From FEN-1297 sp964498065 (GTDB lineage Bacteria; Bacteroidota; Ignavibacteria; Ignavibacteriales; Ignavibacteriaceae): a DNA stretch of 64,000 nt. Under the pieces are notes generated by a model that worked only from the letters and a program-made list of their open reading frames with translations, searched no databases and was not told where the DNA came from. A program made the position numbers and the translations under genes. This document shows, piece after piece, positions 8,864 to 18,389 of the stretch (position 1 is the stretch's first letter; each line of letters opens with the position of its first letter). Location: assembly GCA_964498065.1 (NCBI GenBank), contig CAZCFZ010000012.1, positions 16,598 to 80,597 of the forward strand, written 5' to 3'.

Positions 8864-11479
8864 ATGTCAGGTAAGTTATTAACAGCATTAATTATTTCGA
8901 TAATGCTTACTTCAATTACATCCGGCATTAATAAGAACCAATTAAAAATTAAATTAAAAAAGAACTGGCAAATACAATCTTCCGAAAAGGTTAAAGCAGA
9001 TGGGAATGAGATTTCCGAAATCGGATTTTCTACAAAAGGGTGGTTCCCCGCAGAAGTTCCCACAACTGTTTTAGCAGCATTGGTAAGGGATTCGGTTTAT
9101 AAAAATATTTTCTTTTCGAAAAACCTGGATAAAATACCGCATGAACAATTTACAAAACCCTGGTGGTATAGAACTGAATTTTCAATTCCCAAAATAAAAA
9201 ACATAACAACCGCGAAACTGGAATTCAACGGAATTAATTATTATGCAAATATATGGCTCAATGGTAAACAGATTGCCGGTTCGGATACTACAAAAGGATC
9301 ATTTAGGAGATTCGAAATAAATATTACAAATGATGCAAAATTCGGAAGTAAAAATGTGCTTGCAGTAGAGATTATCCCTGCTAAAAAAGGCGACCCGACT
9401 ATAGGTTTTGTTGATTGGAATCCCGAACCACCGGACAGCAATATGGGTTTGTGGCGCGGAGTTAACTTAAAATTAAGCGGCGATGTTTCTATTAACTATC
9501 CTTTTATTCAAACACAAGTTGATACTGTTACTCTAAAAAAAGCCCGGCTTACAATATCTGCCGAAGTTCAAAACAATTCGAATAAAAATATTGATGGAAT
9601 ATTAAATGGTAAAATCGGTTCCATTAAATTTCATAAAAATATTTCGTTGTTGCCGAATGAAATAAAAACAATAACTTTTAAACCGGATGAATATTCTCAA
9701 TTGATTATAAAAAATCCGAGATTATGGTGGACGCATGATTTCGGTAAGCCTGAATTATATAATTTGAATTTGATATTTAAAATCAAAAATCAAATATCGG
9801 ATGAAAAAGATACCAAATTCGGCATCCGTGAAGTAACGGATTATTTTACCAAACAAGGATTTCGCGGTTTTAAACTAAACGGTAAGAAAATTTTAATTCG
9901 CGGCGGGGGCTGGACCGATAATATGCTGCTGAATAATACTTATTCAAATCTTGCAGCAAAAATTGATTATGCCAAACAGATGAATTTAAATGCAATAAGA
10001 ATGGAAGGATTCTGGGGCGAAAATCAGGATATTTATAATTTATGTGATGAAAAAGGTATATTGATAATGGTCGGGTGGAGCTGCCAATGGGAATGGGAAG
10101 AATATCTGGGTAAACCGGTGGATAAATACGGCGGAATAAAAACTCCCGAAGATATGCAAATTGCCTCCCGTTCATGGAAAGACCAAATTCTTTGGCTGAG
10201 AAATCATCCAAGTATCTTTTTATGGTTGTATGGAAGTGATAAAATTCCGAGACCAAATCTAGAAAAAAAATATCTTGCAATTTTCTCTAAGTACGATACT
10301 ACCCGTCCTTATATAGCATCGGCGGCAGAATACACTAGCACACTTTCAGGAAGAACTGCCGTTAAAATGAGAGGACCTTATGATTATGTGCCGCCTGATT
10401 ATTGGTACATCGACAAAAAATACGGCGGTGCTTTCGGATTTAATACTGAAACCGGACCCGGTCCTCAAGTACCGCCGGTTGAAAGTTTAAGAAAAATGAT
10501 TCCAAAGGATTCCCTCTGGCCAATTAATGGTGAATGGTATTACCACTGCAGCAGAGGCAATTTTGAAAAACTTACAAGATATAACGAAGCAATTGATAAA
10601 CGGCTTGGCATCCCAACAAGTCTTAATGATTATGAAAGGAAGGCTCAGTATTCCAACTATGAGGCAATGCGGGCAATGTATGAGGCTTTCGATGCAAATA
10701 AATTCAAATCCACCGGCGTAATTCAGTGGATGTATAATTCCGCATGGCCGAAATTATGGTGGCAGTTGTATGATTATTTTTTAATGCCGAACGGAGCATT
10801 TTACGGAGCTAGAAAAGCTGGCGAACCTGTTCATATTCAATATAATTATGGAAAAAATTCAATCGATCTTATTAATAATACACTTAATGAATATAAAAAC
10901 TTAACGGCAAAAGTTACTGTTTTAAATTTTGATCTGACCAAGAAATTTGAAAAGGAACTGAAGAGCAATTTAAATTCGAATGAATCGAAACAAGTACTTG
11001 AACTTCCTGAAATTAAAGGATTAAGCAAAACTTATTTTGTTGATCTGAAATTATTTAAAAATAACAAGGAAGTAAGTTCTAATTTTTACTGTTTGTCGAC
11101 AACGCCGGATCTTTTAGACACAGCTAAATCTACCTGGTTTGTTACACCGGAAAAACAATTTGCCGATCTTACTGAATTAAACGATCTGCCTGAAGTAAAT
11201 TTAAAAGTTAAACATCAATTTAAAGTAGAAGGTTCTCAAGAATATGTTGCAGTGGAAATTAAAAATCACACAAGCAAGTTAGCATTTTCAATTGAGTTAA
11301 CTGTAACCTCAGGTAATAACGATAACCCTATATTGCCGATTTTTCTCAGCGACAATTATTTCTCATTATTACCCGGTGAATCAAAAATTATAAAAGGTCA
11401 TTTTTATATAAAAGATCTTAAAAACAAAAAGCCCGGGATAAGAATTACAGGCTGGAACGTCAAGGTTGTTCAAAATTAA
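8864..11479 (+). CDS. Exported GH2 glycosidase, exo-beta-D-glucosaminidase-like
   Basis: An 871-residue family 2 glycoside hydrolase with a signal peptide (residues ~1-21). An N-terminal jelly-roll sugar-binding domain is followed by Ig-like domains, the TIM-barrel catalytic domain from ~340 (FKLNGKKILIRGGGWTDN) and C-terminal beta domains. In place of the usual Asn-Glu acid/base pair it has LYGSDK with Asp459, and the likely nucleophile is Glu529 in FNTETGPG. Asp as general acid and this ~70-residue spacing match the exo-beta-D-glucosaminidase (CsxA-type) subfamily, whose catalytic pair is Asp469/Glu541. It would release glucosamine from chitosan-like oligomers. Mannosidase-like activity on another sugar remains possible. 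The ATG start has an AAGGAA ribosome site, and a sodium symporter gene follows. Confidence 0.85.
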   Translation: MSGKLLTALIISIMLTSITSGINKNQLKIKLKKNWQIQSSEKVKADGNEISEIGFSTKGWFPAEVPTTVLAALVRDSVYKNIFFSKNLDKIPHEQFTKPWWYRTEFSIPKIKNITTAKLEFNGINYYANIWLNGKQIAGSDTTKGSFRRFEINITNDAKFGSKNVLAVEIIPAKKGDPTIGFVDWNPEPPDSNMGLWRGVNLKLSGDVSINYPFIQTQVDTVTLKKARLTISAEVQNNSNKNIDGILNGKIGSIKFHKNISLLPNEIKTITFKPDEYSQLIIKNPRLWWTHDFGKPELYNLNLIFKIKNQISDEKDTKFGIREVTDYFTKQGFRGFKLNGKKILIRGGGWTDNMLLNNTYSNLAAKIDYAKQMNLNAIRMEGFWGENQDIYNLCDEKGILIMVGWSCQWEWEEYLGKPVDKYGGIKTPEDMQIASRSWKDQILWLRNHPSIFLWLYGSDKIPRPNLEKKYLAIFSKYDTTRPYIASAAEYTSTLSGRTAVKMRGPYDYVPPDYWYIDKKYGGAFGFNTETGPGPQVPPVESLRKMIPKDSLWPINGEWYYHCSRGNFEKLTRYNEAIDKRLGIPTSLNDYERKAQYSNYEAMRAMYEAFDANKFKSTGVIQWMYNSAWPKLWWQLYDYFLMPNGAFYGARKAGEPVHIQYNYGKNSIDLINNTLNEYKNLTAKVTVLNFDLTKKFEKELKSNLNSNESKQVLELPEIKGLSKTYFVDLKLFKNNKEVSSNFYCLSTTPDLLDTAKSTWFVTPEKQFADLTELNDLPEVNLKVKHQFKVEGSQEYVAVEIKNHTSKLAFSIELTVTSGNNDNPILPIFLSDNYFSLLPGESKIIKGHFYIKDLKNKKPGIRITGWNVKVVQN

Positions 11480-11595
11480 AACGGATTTTGATTGGTTAAT
11501 ATTAAAATCTTAATTTATAATAATTTAGGTTAACTAATTATAAATTTGATATATAAAGAGAAAACATTTTTTAACAAAGTATAAAAGAGGTTCCT

Positions 11596-13344
11596 TTGCA
11601 ATTTGCCGACTATCTTATCATTCTTCTATATTTTGTATTTTCAATCGGTATAGCATTATACTATTCGAAACGGGCAGGTAAAAATACCGATGAGTTTTTT
11701 CTATCGGGAAGAAATTTACCCTGGTATCTTGCAGGATTATCGATGGTTGCAACAACCTTTGCTGCGGATACACCGCTTGCAGTTACAGAACTTGTTACAA
11801 AAAACGGAATTGCAGGTAACTGGATATGGTGGAATTTTGCTTTCGGCGGTTTGTTAACCGTTTTTTTCTTTGCAAAACTTTGGCGCCGTGCAGGTATCAT
11901 GACTGAAGTTGAATTTGCGGAGATTCGCTATTCAGGTAAGCCGGCAAGATTCCTTAGAGGCTTTCGAGCTTTATACCTCGGCTTGTTCATGAATATTATA
12001 ATAATGGGCTGGGTTAACAAAGCAATGGAATCTATTCTTATCGGCATGTTTGGAATTCCTGCTTCACAAGTTATGCTTTATGTATTCGGCTGCATGATTT
12101 TAGTAGCATTCTATTCGGCATTATCCGGATTATGGGGCGTTGTAGTTACAGATGCTTTTCAATTTTTTCTGGCTATGGGCGGAACAATTATACTTGCCAT
12201 ACTTGTAATTAACTCGCCCCAGATAGGCGGAATAGCTGGGCTGCAGCATAAACTGCCGCCGTTTGTATTTGATTTTTTCCCCACAATTTCAAACGCAACT
12301 TCAATAGGAGGCGCTTTTGCATTAACAGCAGCAGCATTTCTTGCATACATTGGTTTACAATGGTGGGCATCCTGGTATCCTGGTGCGGAACCTGGCGGGG
12401 GAGGATACATTGCTCAAAGAATGATGTCGGCTAAAGATGAAAAGCATTCATTATTTGCCACATTGTTTTTTCAGATAGCTCAATACGGAATTAGGCCCTG
12501 GCCCTGGATACTTGTCGGTCTTGCAACTCTAATTCTTTATCCTCATCTGGCTGTGGATGCAAAAAGAATGGGGTACATATATGCAATGAGAGACTTTTTG
12601 CCAATTGGATTAAAAGGCTTACTAGTTGCTGCATTTTTCGCCGCTTATATGAGTACAATCGCAACGCAGTTGAATTGGGGAAGCTCTTATATATTAAACG
12701 ATTTCTATCGCCGCTTTGTTAAAAAAGATAAGGACGAAAAACATTATGTAAAAATCTCAAGAGTTGTTACAATTTTATTAATGATTGTTTCAATCATTGT
12801 TACCTTGTTTATAAATCGAATTTCAGGTGCATGGGAATTTATTTTGGAATGCGGTGCCGGTGTGGGTTCTGTTTTAATTTTAAGATGGTTCTGGTGGCGT
12901 ATAAATGCCTGGTCGGAAATATCTGCAATGATAACACCATTCATTGTTTTTCCTATTATTTCAAGTATGGGAGTTGTATTTCCTTATACTCTATATTATC
13001 TCGTTGTTTCTACAACTATTGTTTGGGTTACGGTTACCTTGCTGACAAAGCCTGTTGATGAAGAAATACTGTTTTCATTCTATAGAAAGATTCATCCCGG
13101 CGGTGTTTTTTGGAAAAAGATATCGGATAAGCTGCCGGATGTTAAAAGCGATTCCGGTTTCTTCGGAATGTTTGTTAATTGGTTTTTTGGTGTGGTTCTG
13201 GTATATTCTTTCTTATTCGGTACGGGTAAACTGATTTTCGGAGATTATATGGCGTTTTTAATGTATTTGATAGCGGCAATAATTTCTGCTATAGTTATTT
13301 ATAAAAACCTTTCCGCAGTCGGATGGGAAGAAGTAATCAAATGA
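11596..13344 (+). CDS. Sodium:solute symporter (SSS family)
   Basis: A 582-residue integral inner-membrane transporter with about 13-15 hydrophobic helices. The N-terminus has the SSS pattern (YYSKRAGKNTDEFFLSGRNLPW), and GLQWWASWYPGAEPGGGGY and the STIATQLNWGSSY region are characteristic of one large SSS subgroup. The start is TTG 11596, supported by AAAGAGG at 11584-11590 with 5-base spacing. It lies 116 bases behind the GH2 glycosidase, so uptake of the released sugar is a reasonable inference, though the substrate is not proven by sequence. Confidence 0.88.
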   Translation: MQFADYLIILLYFVFSIGIALYYSKRAGKNTDEFFLSGRNLPWYLAGLSMVATTFAADTPLAVTELVTKNGIAGNWIWWNFAFGGLLTVFFFAKLWRRAGIMTEVEFAEIRYSGKPARFLRGFRALYLGLFMNIIIMGWVNKAMESILIGMFGIPASQVMLYVFGCMILVAFYSALSGLWGVVVTDAFQFFLAMGGTIILAILVINSPQIGGIAGLQHKLPPFVFDFFPTISNATSIGGAFALTAAAFLAYIGLQWWASWYPGAEPGGGGYIAQRMMSAKDEKHSLFATLFFQIAQYGIRPWPWILVGLATLILYPHLAVDAKRMGYIYAMRDFLPIGLKGLLVAAFFAAYMSTIATQLNWGSSYILNDFYRRFVKKDKDEKHYVKISRVVTILLMIVSIIVTLFINRISGAWEFILECGAGVGSVLILRWFWWRINAWSEISAMITPFIVFPIISSMGVVFPYTLYYLVVSTTIVWVTVTLLTKPVDEEILFSFYRKIHPGGVFWKKISDKLPDVKSDSGFFGMFVNWFFGVVLVYSFLFGTGKLIFGDYMAFLMYLIAAIISAIVIYKNLSAVGWEEVIK

Positions 13345-13584
13345 TTAATTTTACTTATAAATAATTCTTTTGGATTTTTATTTGAAAATTCATGTATCAT
13401 TAAATAACCGGAACAAATAAGCTTTTAGCCGTATTTTAACAATCAGTTTATAATGTTTGCTATTATAAATTTCTTAAACAATCTTTTTAAATTATATTTA
13501 AAATAATATTTTGAATAAATTTGAATTTACTGAGTACGTTTTGCATAATTATTAGTATTGATATTAACAAATAAATTTTAACTG

Positions 13585-15789
13585 ATGGCTGAAAAAAAGC
13601 AATCGAGATTTAGAAATAGTTTAAGAATAAAATTATTAATCGGACTCGTTTCAATTATTCTTATTACAATGATGTTTCCCAAAGGAGAATCGATTGAATC
13701 CGATGTTTCCGTAGGGTCAATTTGGATTCATAATGATTTAATTGCTCCTTTCAGTTTTCCAATTTTAAAAGATCCCGGTGTTTATAAAACAGAATTGAAA
13801 GCTGCAGCAGATAATGTTTTCCCCGTTTTTATAAAGAAAGATAATGAAATCCAAAAATCGCTTGATTCACTCAAATACTATGATACATACCTTTTAAAAA
13901 TAATTGACAGCTCTTTAACCAGTGAAAAATTAAAGGAGTTTAATCCTACTTTTTTAACCTCAACATCATTTAATATTTTTAAAAAATTAAGAAGAGAAGA
14001 AAGAAACATGCTTTCGAATCGTACTCTTAATTTTAAACAGTTATTTATGATTGTAAGGAACGCTTTGGTTAGTGTATATCGCAACGGGATTGTTAATGAA
14101 GACTCGGCTCGCATTAAAAGAGACAGTATTGCCATAAGGACAGGAAATATAGACAAAATAACACGAGTGAGCACACTTTTAACTTTAAATGATGCTGACG
14201 GCGAGGTAGAAGATATAATTAATCGGACTAATTATTCAAATGAAATAAAACAAGCGGTAATTGAATATGCCTCCCATTTCGTTTTCCCGAATATTATTTA
14301 TAGTGCACGATTTACCAATGAAGAAATCGATCAAGCAAAAAGCAATGTATCCCGTTACAGCGGAATTGTGAATGAAAATGAAAGAATTATAGGAAAACAT
14401 GATAGAATAACGAAAGAAGATAAATTAAAAATAGAATCTTTTAAACAGGCAAAAGGTGAAGAGGTCGGGGGCGAAGGGAATCTGCTTCAATTTTTAGGTA
14501 AGTTTCTTCACATAGCATTCTTAATAACCCTTCTGACAATTTATTTATTTTTATTCCGCAAAAAATTATTTAACGATAATCAGAAGATTTTATTAATAGC
14601 AATAACAATTGTATTTATAGCATTCATTACATTTTTAATAAATCATATAACGGTAGAAGCCCCTCTGCAATTCATGATTTTTATACCCGTCGTATCGATG
14701 TTAATCACAATAATTTTTGATTCGAGGGTTGGTTTTTACTGTACTGTAATTATTGTTTTAATTACCGGCGCATTAAGAGGGAATGATTATACCTTTGCAG
14801 CAATGAATTTATTTGCCGGCGCCCTTTCTGTTTATACCGTAAGAGATATTAAAAACCGATCTCAAATTTTTAGGTCATTTCTCTTCATATTAATCGGTTA
14901 TCTTGTCGGAATACTTGCATTCGGATTTGAAAGATTCGCATCATTGGAAAATATACTTATAGAATCGGCATTTGCAGGTTCTAATGCATTAATAAGTCCT
15001 GTGCTTACTTACGGCCTTTTGATATTCTTTGAAAGATTCTTTAAGATAACTACAGATCTTACATTGCTGGAACTTTCCAATTTTGACAGGCCATTATTAA
15101 AAGAATTAGCCAGAAGAGCCCCCGGCACATTTAATCATTCGATGACAATGGGAACATTAGCGGAAGCAGCTGCAGAAAATATTAATGCAAATCCTCTTTT
15201 AGCTAGGGTTGGAGCCTACTATCACGATATCGGCAAAACAATTACACCCCAAAACTTTGTGGAGAACCAGCTTAATAACCAAAATGTGCATGAAAATCTT
15301 ACGCCTGAAGAAAGCGTAAGTCTTATAGTAAAACATGTAAAAGAAGGAATTGCACTTGCCGAAGAAAATAATCTTCCGCAGGAAATAGCTGATTTCATCC
15401 CGATGCATCATGGAACAACTACCATGTCTTATTTTTACGACAAGGCTAAAAAGCTTTACGGCGACGAAAAAGTCGATAAAAAGGATTACCAGTACCCCGG
15501 TCCCAAACCCAATACAAAAGAAACGACAATTGTTATGCTTGCCGACGGATGTGAATCGGCAGTGAGGTCTATTGAAGACCCTGATCCGGTAAAAGTTGAG
15601 AACCTGATTGATAACATAATAGAATCTCGGGTTGCCGACGGACAGCTTGATAATTCGCCCATTACTTTCAATGATCTTAATAAAATTAAGGAAGCGTTCA
15701 TAAGCATTTTAGTAGGACAACATCATAAGCGGATAAGATACCCGAAACAGGATGAAATAGAAAAAGGAACAGACGAAAATCAAGATTGA
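13585..15789 (+). CDS. pgpH: 7TMR-HD cyclic-di-AMP phosphodiesterase (PgpH-like)
   Basis: A 734-residue membrane protein with the PgpH architecture. It has one N-terminal helix (~13-30), an extracytoplasmic 7TMR-HD sensing domain (~35-295), a seven-helix membrane block (~305-475) and a cytoplasmic HD domain. Metal-binding motifs are present: HSMTMG, YYHDIGK (His547-Asp548), IPMHHGT and a later LADGCES. Family enzymes hydrolyse the second messenger c-di-AMP and affect osmotic and wall homeostasis. It heads a plus-strand run: the next start (xerD) overlaps its stop or lies two bases behind. No diadenylate cyclase is visible in this window. Confidence 0.9.
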   Translation: MAEKKQSRFRNSLRIKLLIGLVSIILITMMFPKGESIESDVSVGSIWIHNDLIAPFSFPILKDPGVYKTELKAAADNVFPVFIKKDNEIQKSLDSLKYYDTYLLKIIDSSLTSEKLKEFNPTFLTSTSFNIFKKLRREERNMLSNRTLNFKQLFMIVRNALVSVYRNGIVNEDSARIKRDSIAIRTGNIDKITRVSTLLTLNDADGEVEDIINRTNYSNEIKQAVIEYASHFVFPNIIYSARFTNEEIDQAKSNVSRYSGIVNENERIIGKHDRITKEDKLKIESFKQAKGEEVGGEGNLLQFLGKFLHIAFLITLLTIYLFLFRKKLFNDNQKILLIAITIVFIAFITFLINHITVEAPLQFMIFIPVVSMLITIIFDSRVGFYCTVIIVLITGALRGNDYTFAAMNLFAGALSVYTVRDIKNRSQIFRSFLFILIGYLVGILAFGFERFASLENILIESAFAGSNALISPVLTYGLLIFFERFFKITTDLTLLELSNFDRPLLKELARRAPGTFNHSMTMGTLAEAAAENINANPLLARVGAYYHDIGKTITPQNFVENQLNNQNVHENLTPEESVSLIVKHVKEGIALAEENNLPQEIADFIPMHHGTTTMSYFYDKAKKLYGDEKVDKKDYQYPGPKPNTKETTIVMLADGCESAVRSIEDPDPVKVENLIDNIIESRVADGQLDNSPITFNDLNKIKEAFISILVGQHHKRIRYPKQDEIEKGTDENQD

Positions 15790-16682
15790 CAATGAACATC
15801 TTCCTAAAGGAATATTTAACAGTTTTAAAGCTTGAAAAAAATCTTTCTGATAATACAATAGAATCTTACAAAAACGATATTTCAGCACTTTTCCGGTTTT
15901 TAGAAGATTTTAAAATTGAAGATCCTTCGGATATTCGTTCCGTTCACTTAATTTCGTTTTTTAAGGAGTTATTTAATATAGGCTTAAACAGCAGTTCGGC
16001 AGCGCGATATTACTCGTCGATAAAAGGATTTTTTAATTACTTGCTCGGCTGTAAATACATAAAAGAAAATCCGATTGAAAAAGTACCAACACCTAAACTT
16101 GCAAAACATCTACCCCCTGTTTTATCGGTTAATGAGATAGATTCTATTTTGTCCAAACCGGATATCAATGATAAATTAGGCTTACGGGATAAAGCAATTC
16201 TCGAAACTTTTTATGCATGCGGGCTAAGAGTTTCCGAGTTGATAAATTTAAAATTATCTGATCTTTTCTTTAAAGAGGAGATAATTCGTGCATTTGGCAA
16301 AGGATCTAAGGAAAGAGTAATACCTATCGGAAGCAGCGCAAGAGAATGGGTCACTAATTATTTGAAACACAGCAGACCGCTTCTTCAGAAAAAAATGAAA
16401 AGCGAGAACTACCTTTTCTTAAATAGCAGAGGGACTAAACTTTCAAGAATGGGAATCTGGAAAATTGTTGAACGATATGTAAAAGAAGCAGGAATCGAAA
16501 AAGAAGTTCATCCGCATACTTTCAGACATTCCTTTGCTACCCATCTGCTTGAAGGCGGTGCGGATTTAAGAGCTGTTCAGGAAATGCTGGGCCATGCCGA
16601 CATTTCAACAACGCAAATCTATACACATATAGATAGAGAATATATAAAACAGGTACATAAAGAATTTCACCCGAGAGGATAA
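15786..16682 (+). CDS. xerD: Tyrosine recombinase XerD/XerC type
   Basis: A 298-residue site-specific recombinase with an N-terminal SAM-like core-binding domain (1-~90) and a catalytic domain. All catalytic residues are present: Arg148 (CGLRVSEL), Lys172 (GKGSKERVIP), His244-x-x-Arg247 (HPHTFRHSF), His270 (LGHADIST) and nucleophile Tyr279. The length is that of housekeeping Xer proteins, which resolve chromosome dimers at dif, and the setting between pgpH and an M50 gene argues against an integrase. TTG 15786 overlaps the previous stop; ATG 15792 is an alternative start. No dif site was recognised here. Confidence 0.88.
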   Translation: MTMNIFLKEYLTVLKLEKNLSDNTIESYKNDISALFRFLEDFKIEDPSDIRSVHLISFFKELFNIGLNSSSAARYYSSIKGFFNYLLGCKYIKENPIEKVPTPKLAKHLPPVLSVNEIDSILSKPDINDKLGLRDKAILETFYACGLRVSELINLKLSDLFFKEEIIRAFGKGSKERVIPIGSSAREWVTNYLKHSRPLLQKKMKSENYLFLNSRGTKLSRMGIWKIVERYVKEAGIEKEVHPHTFRHSFATHLLEGGADLRAVQEMLGHADISTTQIYTHIDREYIKQVHKEFHPRG

Positions 16683-16686
16683 AATA

Positions 16687-17343
16687 TTGTCAGGAATACA
16701 TGTAAGCGAAAAACTTATTTCTTTTTTAACTTTTTTACCGATTTTCTTTATTTCAATCGGTGTTCATGAATTTGCCCATGCGCTTTATGCATTTAGATTG
16801 GGAGATACCACGGCTAAAGATCAGGGAAGACTCACGCTTAATCCTTTCAAACATGCGGATCTTATAGGAACCTATCTAATGCCTCTCGCTTCATTTGCAT
16901 CCGGCTTTGCCTTAATCGGCTGGGCAAAACCGGTACCGGTTAACAGGGCAAAATTTAAAAACAGTCTTAGAGATGATGCAGTTGTTTCTTTCGCAGGACC
17001 ATTTTCAAATTTTATTCTGGCCGTACTGTTTTTTATTTGTTTTTTAATTACGGCGAAACTTGGAATACAGTACCGGCATTATTTATTAAATATTTTTTGG
17101 TACGGTGTCTTCTTCAATATTTTTTTATTTGCATTCAATCTTCTGCCGATTCCTCCTCTTGACGGTTCCCACATTCTTTTTGATTTTTTCCCGAACAAAT
17201 TTACCGCTAAAATTTTAAGCCTGGGCTTTTACGGTTCGATAGCCTTATTAATCTTTATTTACAGCCCGTTATGGTCATATTTTATGAATTTCATCAACTT
17301 AATATTAAGTTTGTTTATAAAAGCAGCGGAAATTTTTTCATGA
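16687..17343 (+). CDS. Site-2 protease-like M50 metallopeptidase
   Basis: A 218-residue multi-pass membrane protein. The zinc motif HEFAH (His27-Glu28-His31) lies in the first helix, and the third metal ligand is Asp159 in LPIPPLDGSH. Both are the hallmarks of the short M50 (rhomboid-like fold, site-2 protease) family, which cleaves substrates within the membrane. The start is TTG 16687, four bases after the xerD stop. The last bases overlap the following lipoprotein gene (ATGA). The substrate is unknown. Confidence 0.88.
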   Translation: MSGIHVSEKLISFLTFLPIFFISIGVHEFAHALYAFRLGDTTAKDQGRLTLNPFKHADLIGTYLMPLASFASGFALIGWAKPVPVNRAKFKNSLRDDAVVSFAGPFSNFILAVLFFICFLITAKLGIQYRHYLLNIFWYGVFFNIFLFAFNLLPIPPLDGSHILFDFFPNKFTAKILSLGFYGSIALLIFIYSPLWSYFMNFINLILSLFIKAAEIFS

Positions 17344-18389
17344 TAAAAAATAAAATCATTGCTCTTGCATTGGCACTTTTATTATTATCGAGCTGTGCTG
17401 AACAAAAAGAAAACAAACAAAAAGAAATAAATACATCCGCAGACTCTGCAAGTAACAGCCAAATTTTAAAAGTTGGAAATTTTTATTTTGTAGGCAATAT
17501 AAATGACAGACCCGGTATTTATAAGTATAATATCAAACAAAAAAGTTATGCCAAATTTTGGTTCAAAGACAACGAAAGTGTTGTAGAACTTTCTCATTCG
17601 CCTAAAGGTAACAGAATATTCTTTTTGACGGCGAAAGATTTAGGCAAAAAAGGTGTTTTCCCGTTTATCCATAAAGTAAAATTATATTTATTAAGCCGGG
17701 ATTCATCTGAAGTAAAATTTATAAAATCAATAGGCAGCGGAATACAGGTCTTTACGGCATGGGAAACCGATAATACTTATAAAATTATACTTAATTCGTT
17801 TGATAAGACAGTTGCAAATTTTGTAAATCAGCACACTTTAATTTACAGTGAATTCGGCAGGAATCTTGTAGATGAAACAAAAACATTTGATCTTACAAAA
17901 GAAGGGTATCCGAAGCCGCCTATGGTTAAAAGGAAAAATAAGTCTCCCAACGGTGAATTTTTAATTACGTCCATTGATTCATCAAAGACTTCTATTTATC
18001 TAAAGAATATTATAAAAAGTAAAACAACTCTTATTGCGTCGGATTCTCAAAAATTAAATCAAATCGATTGGGGATCCAATAATGAATACGTAATTGTCTC
18101 TACACTTGATATTTCGCGCAGGAACAATACTCTATATGACAAACTGCCGGAGACTTCGAAAATTTTTATTTATTCAATTATCGATAAAAAAATAATTAAA
18201 GAATGGAATGGCGGAGGATTAAAAAATTTTATTCTTCTGAAAAATTTACTAATATTTGATGATGGTTTCGGTAAAAAATCTTCAATTAACATATTTAACT
18301 TAATTACATTAAAGATGACTGACAGCATCCATATTCAAGGCGGATGCGGAATTAGAAACATTCCAACAATACCGGATTACGGCGGCTAG
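17340..18389 (+). CDS. Lipoprotein of unknown function, propeller-like
   Basis: A 349-residue predicted lipoprotein. I choose ATG 17340 because it overlaps the previous stop (ATGA) and gives a classical signal peptide ending in the lipobox LLSSC; an upstream in-frame ATG at 17271 would bury the signal. The mature part has repeated segments of the type found in WD40/PD40-like beta-propellers (for example GRNL, SPNGEFLITS, NEYVIVS), suggesting a propeller of modest size. It sits directly before an MsbA-like exporter (one-base overlap) and an O-antigen-ligase-like gene, so an envelope role is likely. No enzyme motif is visible. Confidence 0.75.
   Translation: MIKNKIIALALALLLLSSCAEQKENKQKEINTSADSASNSQILKVGNFYFVGNINDRPGIYKYNIKQKSYAKFWFKDNESVVELSHSPKGNRIFFLTAKDLGKKGVFPFIHKVKLYLLSRDSSEVKFIKSIGSGIQVFTAWETDNTYKIILNSFDKTVANFVNQHTLIYSEFGRNLVDETKTFDLTKEGYPKPPMVKRKNKSPNGEFLITSIDSSKTSIYLKNIIKSKTTLIASDSQKLNQIDWGSNNEYVIVSTLDISRRNNTLYDKLPETSKIFIYSIIDKKIIKEWNGGGLKNFILLKNLLIFDDGFGKKSSINIFNLITLKMTDSIHIQGGCGIRNIPTIPDYGG

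Noticed and set aside
9870..10280. 136-residue antisense reading frame inside the GH2 gene
   Set aside because: It lies wholly within a clearly conserved gene on the other strand, has no ribosome site and no recognisable domain.
15786..16682. Mobile-element integrase
   Set aside because: The recombinase has the length and setting of a housekeeping Xer protein; no attachment site or cargo is near.
17271..17339. Upstream start for the lipoprotein gene
   Set aside because: It would overlap the M50 gene by 70 bases and hide the lipobox signal; ATG 17340 gives a proper signal peptide.
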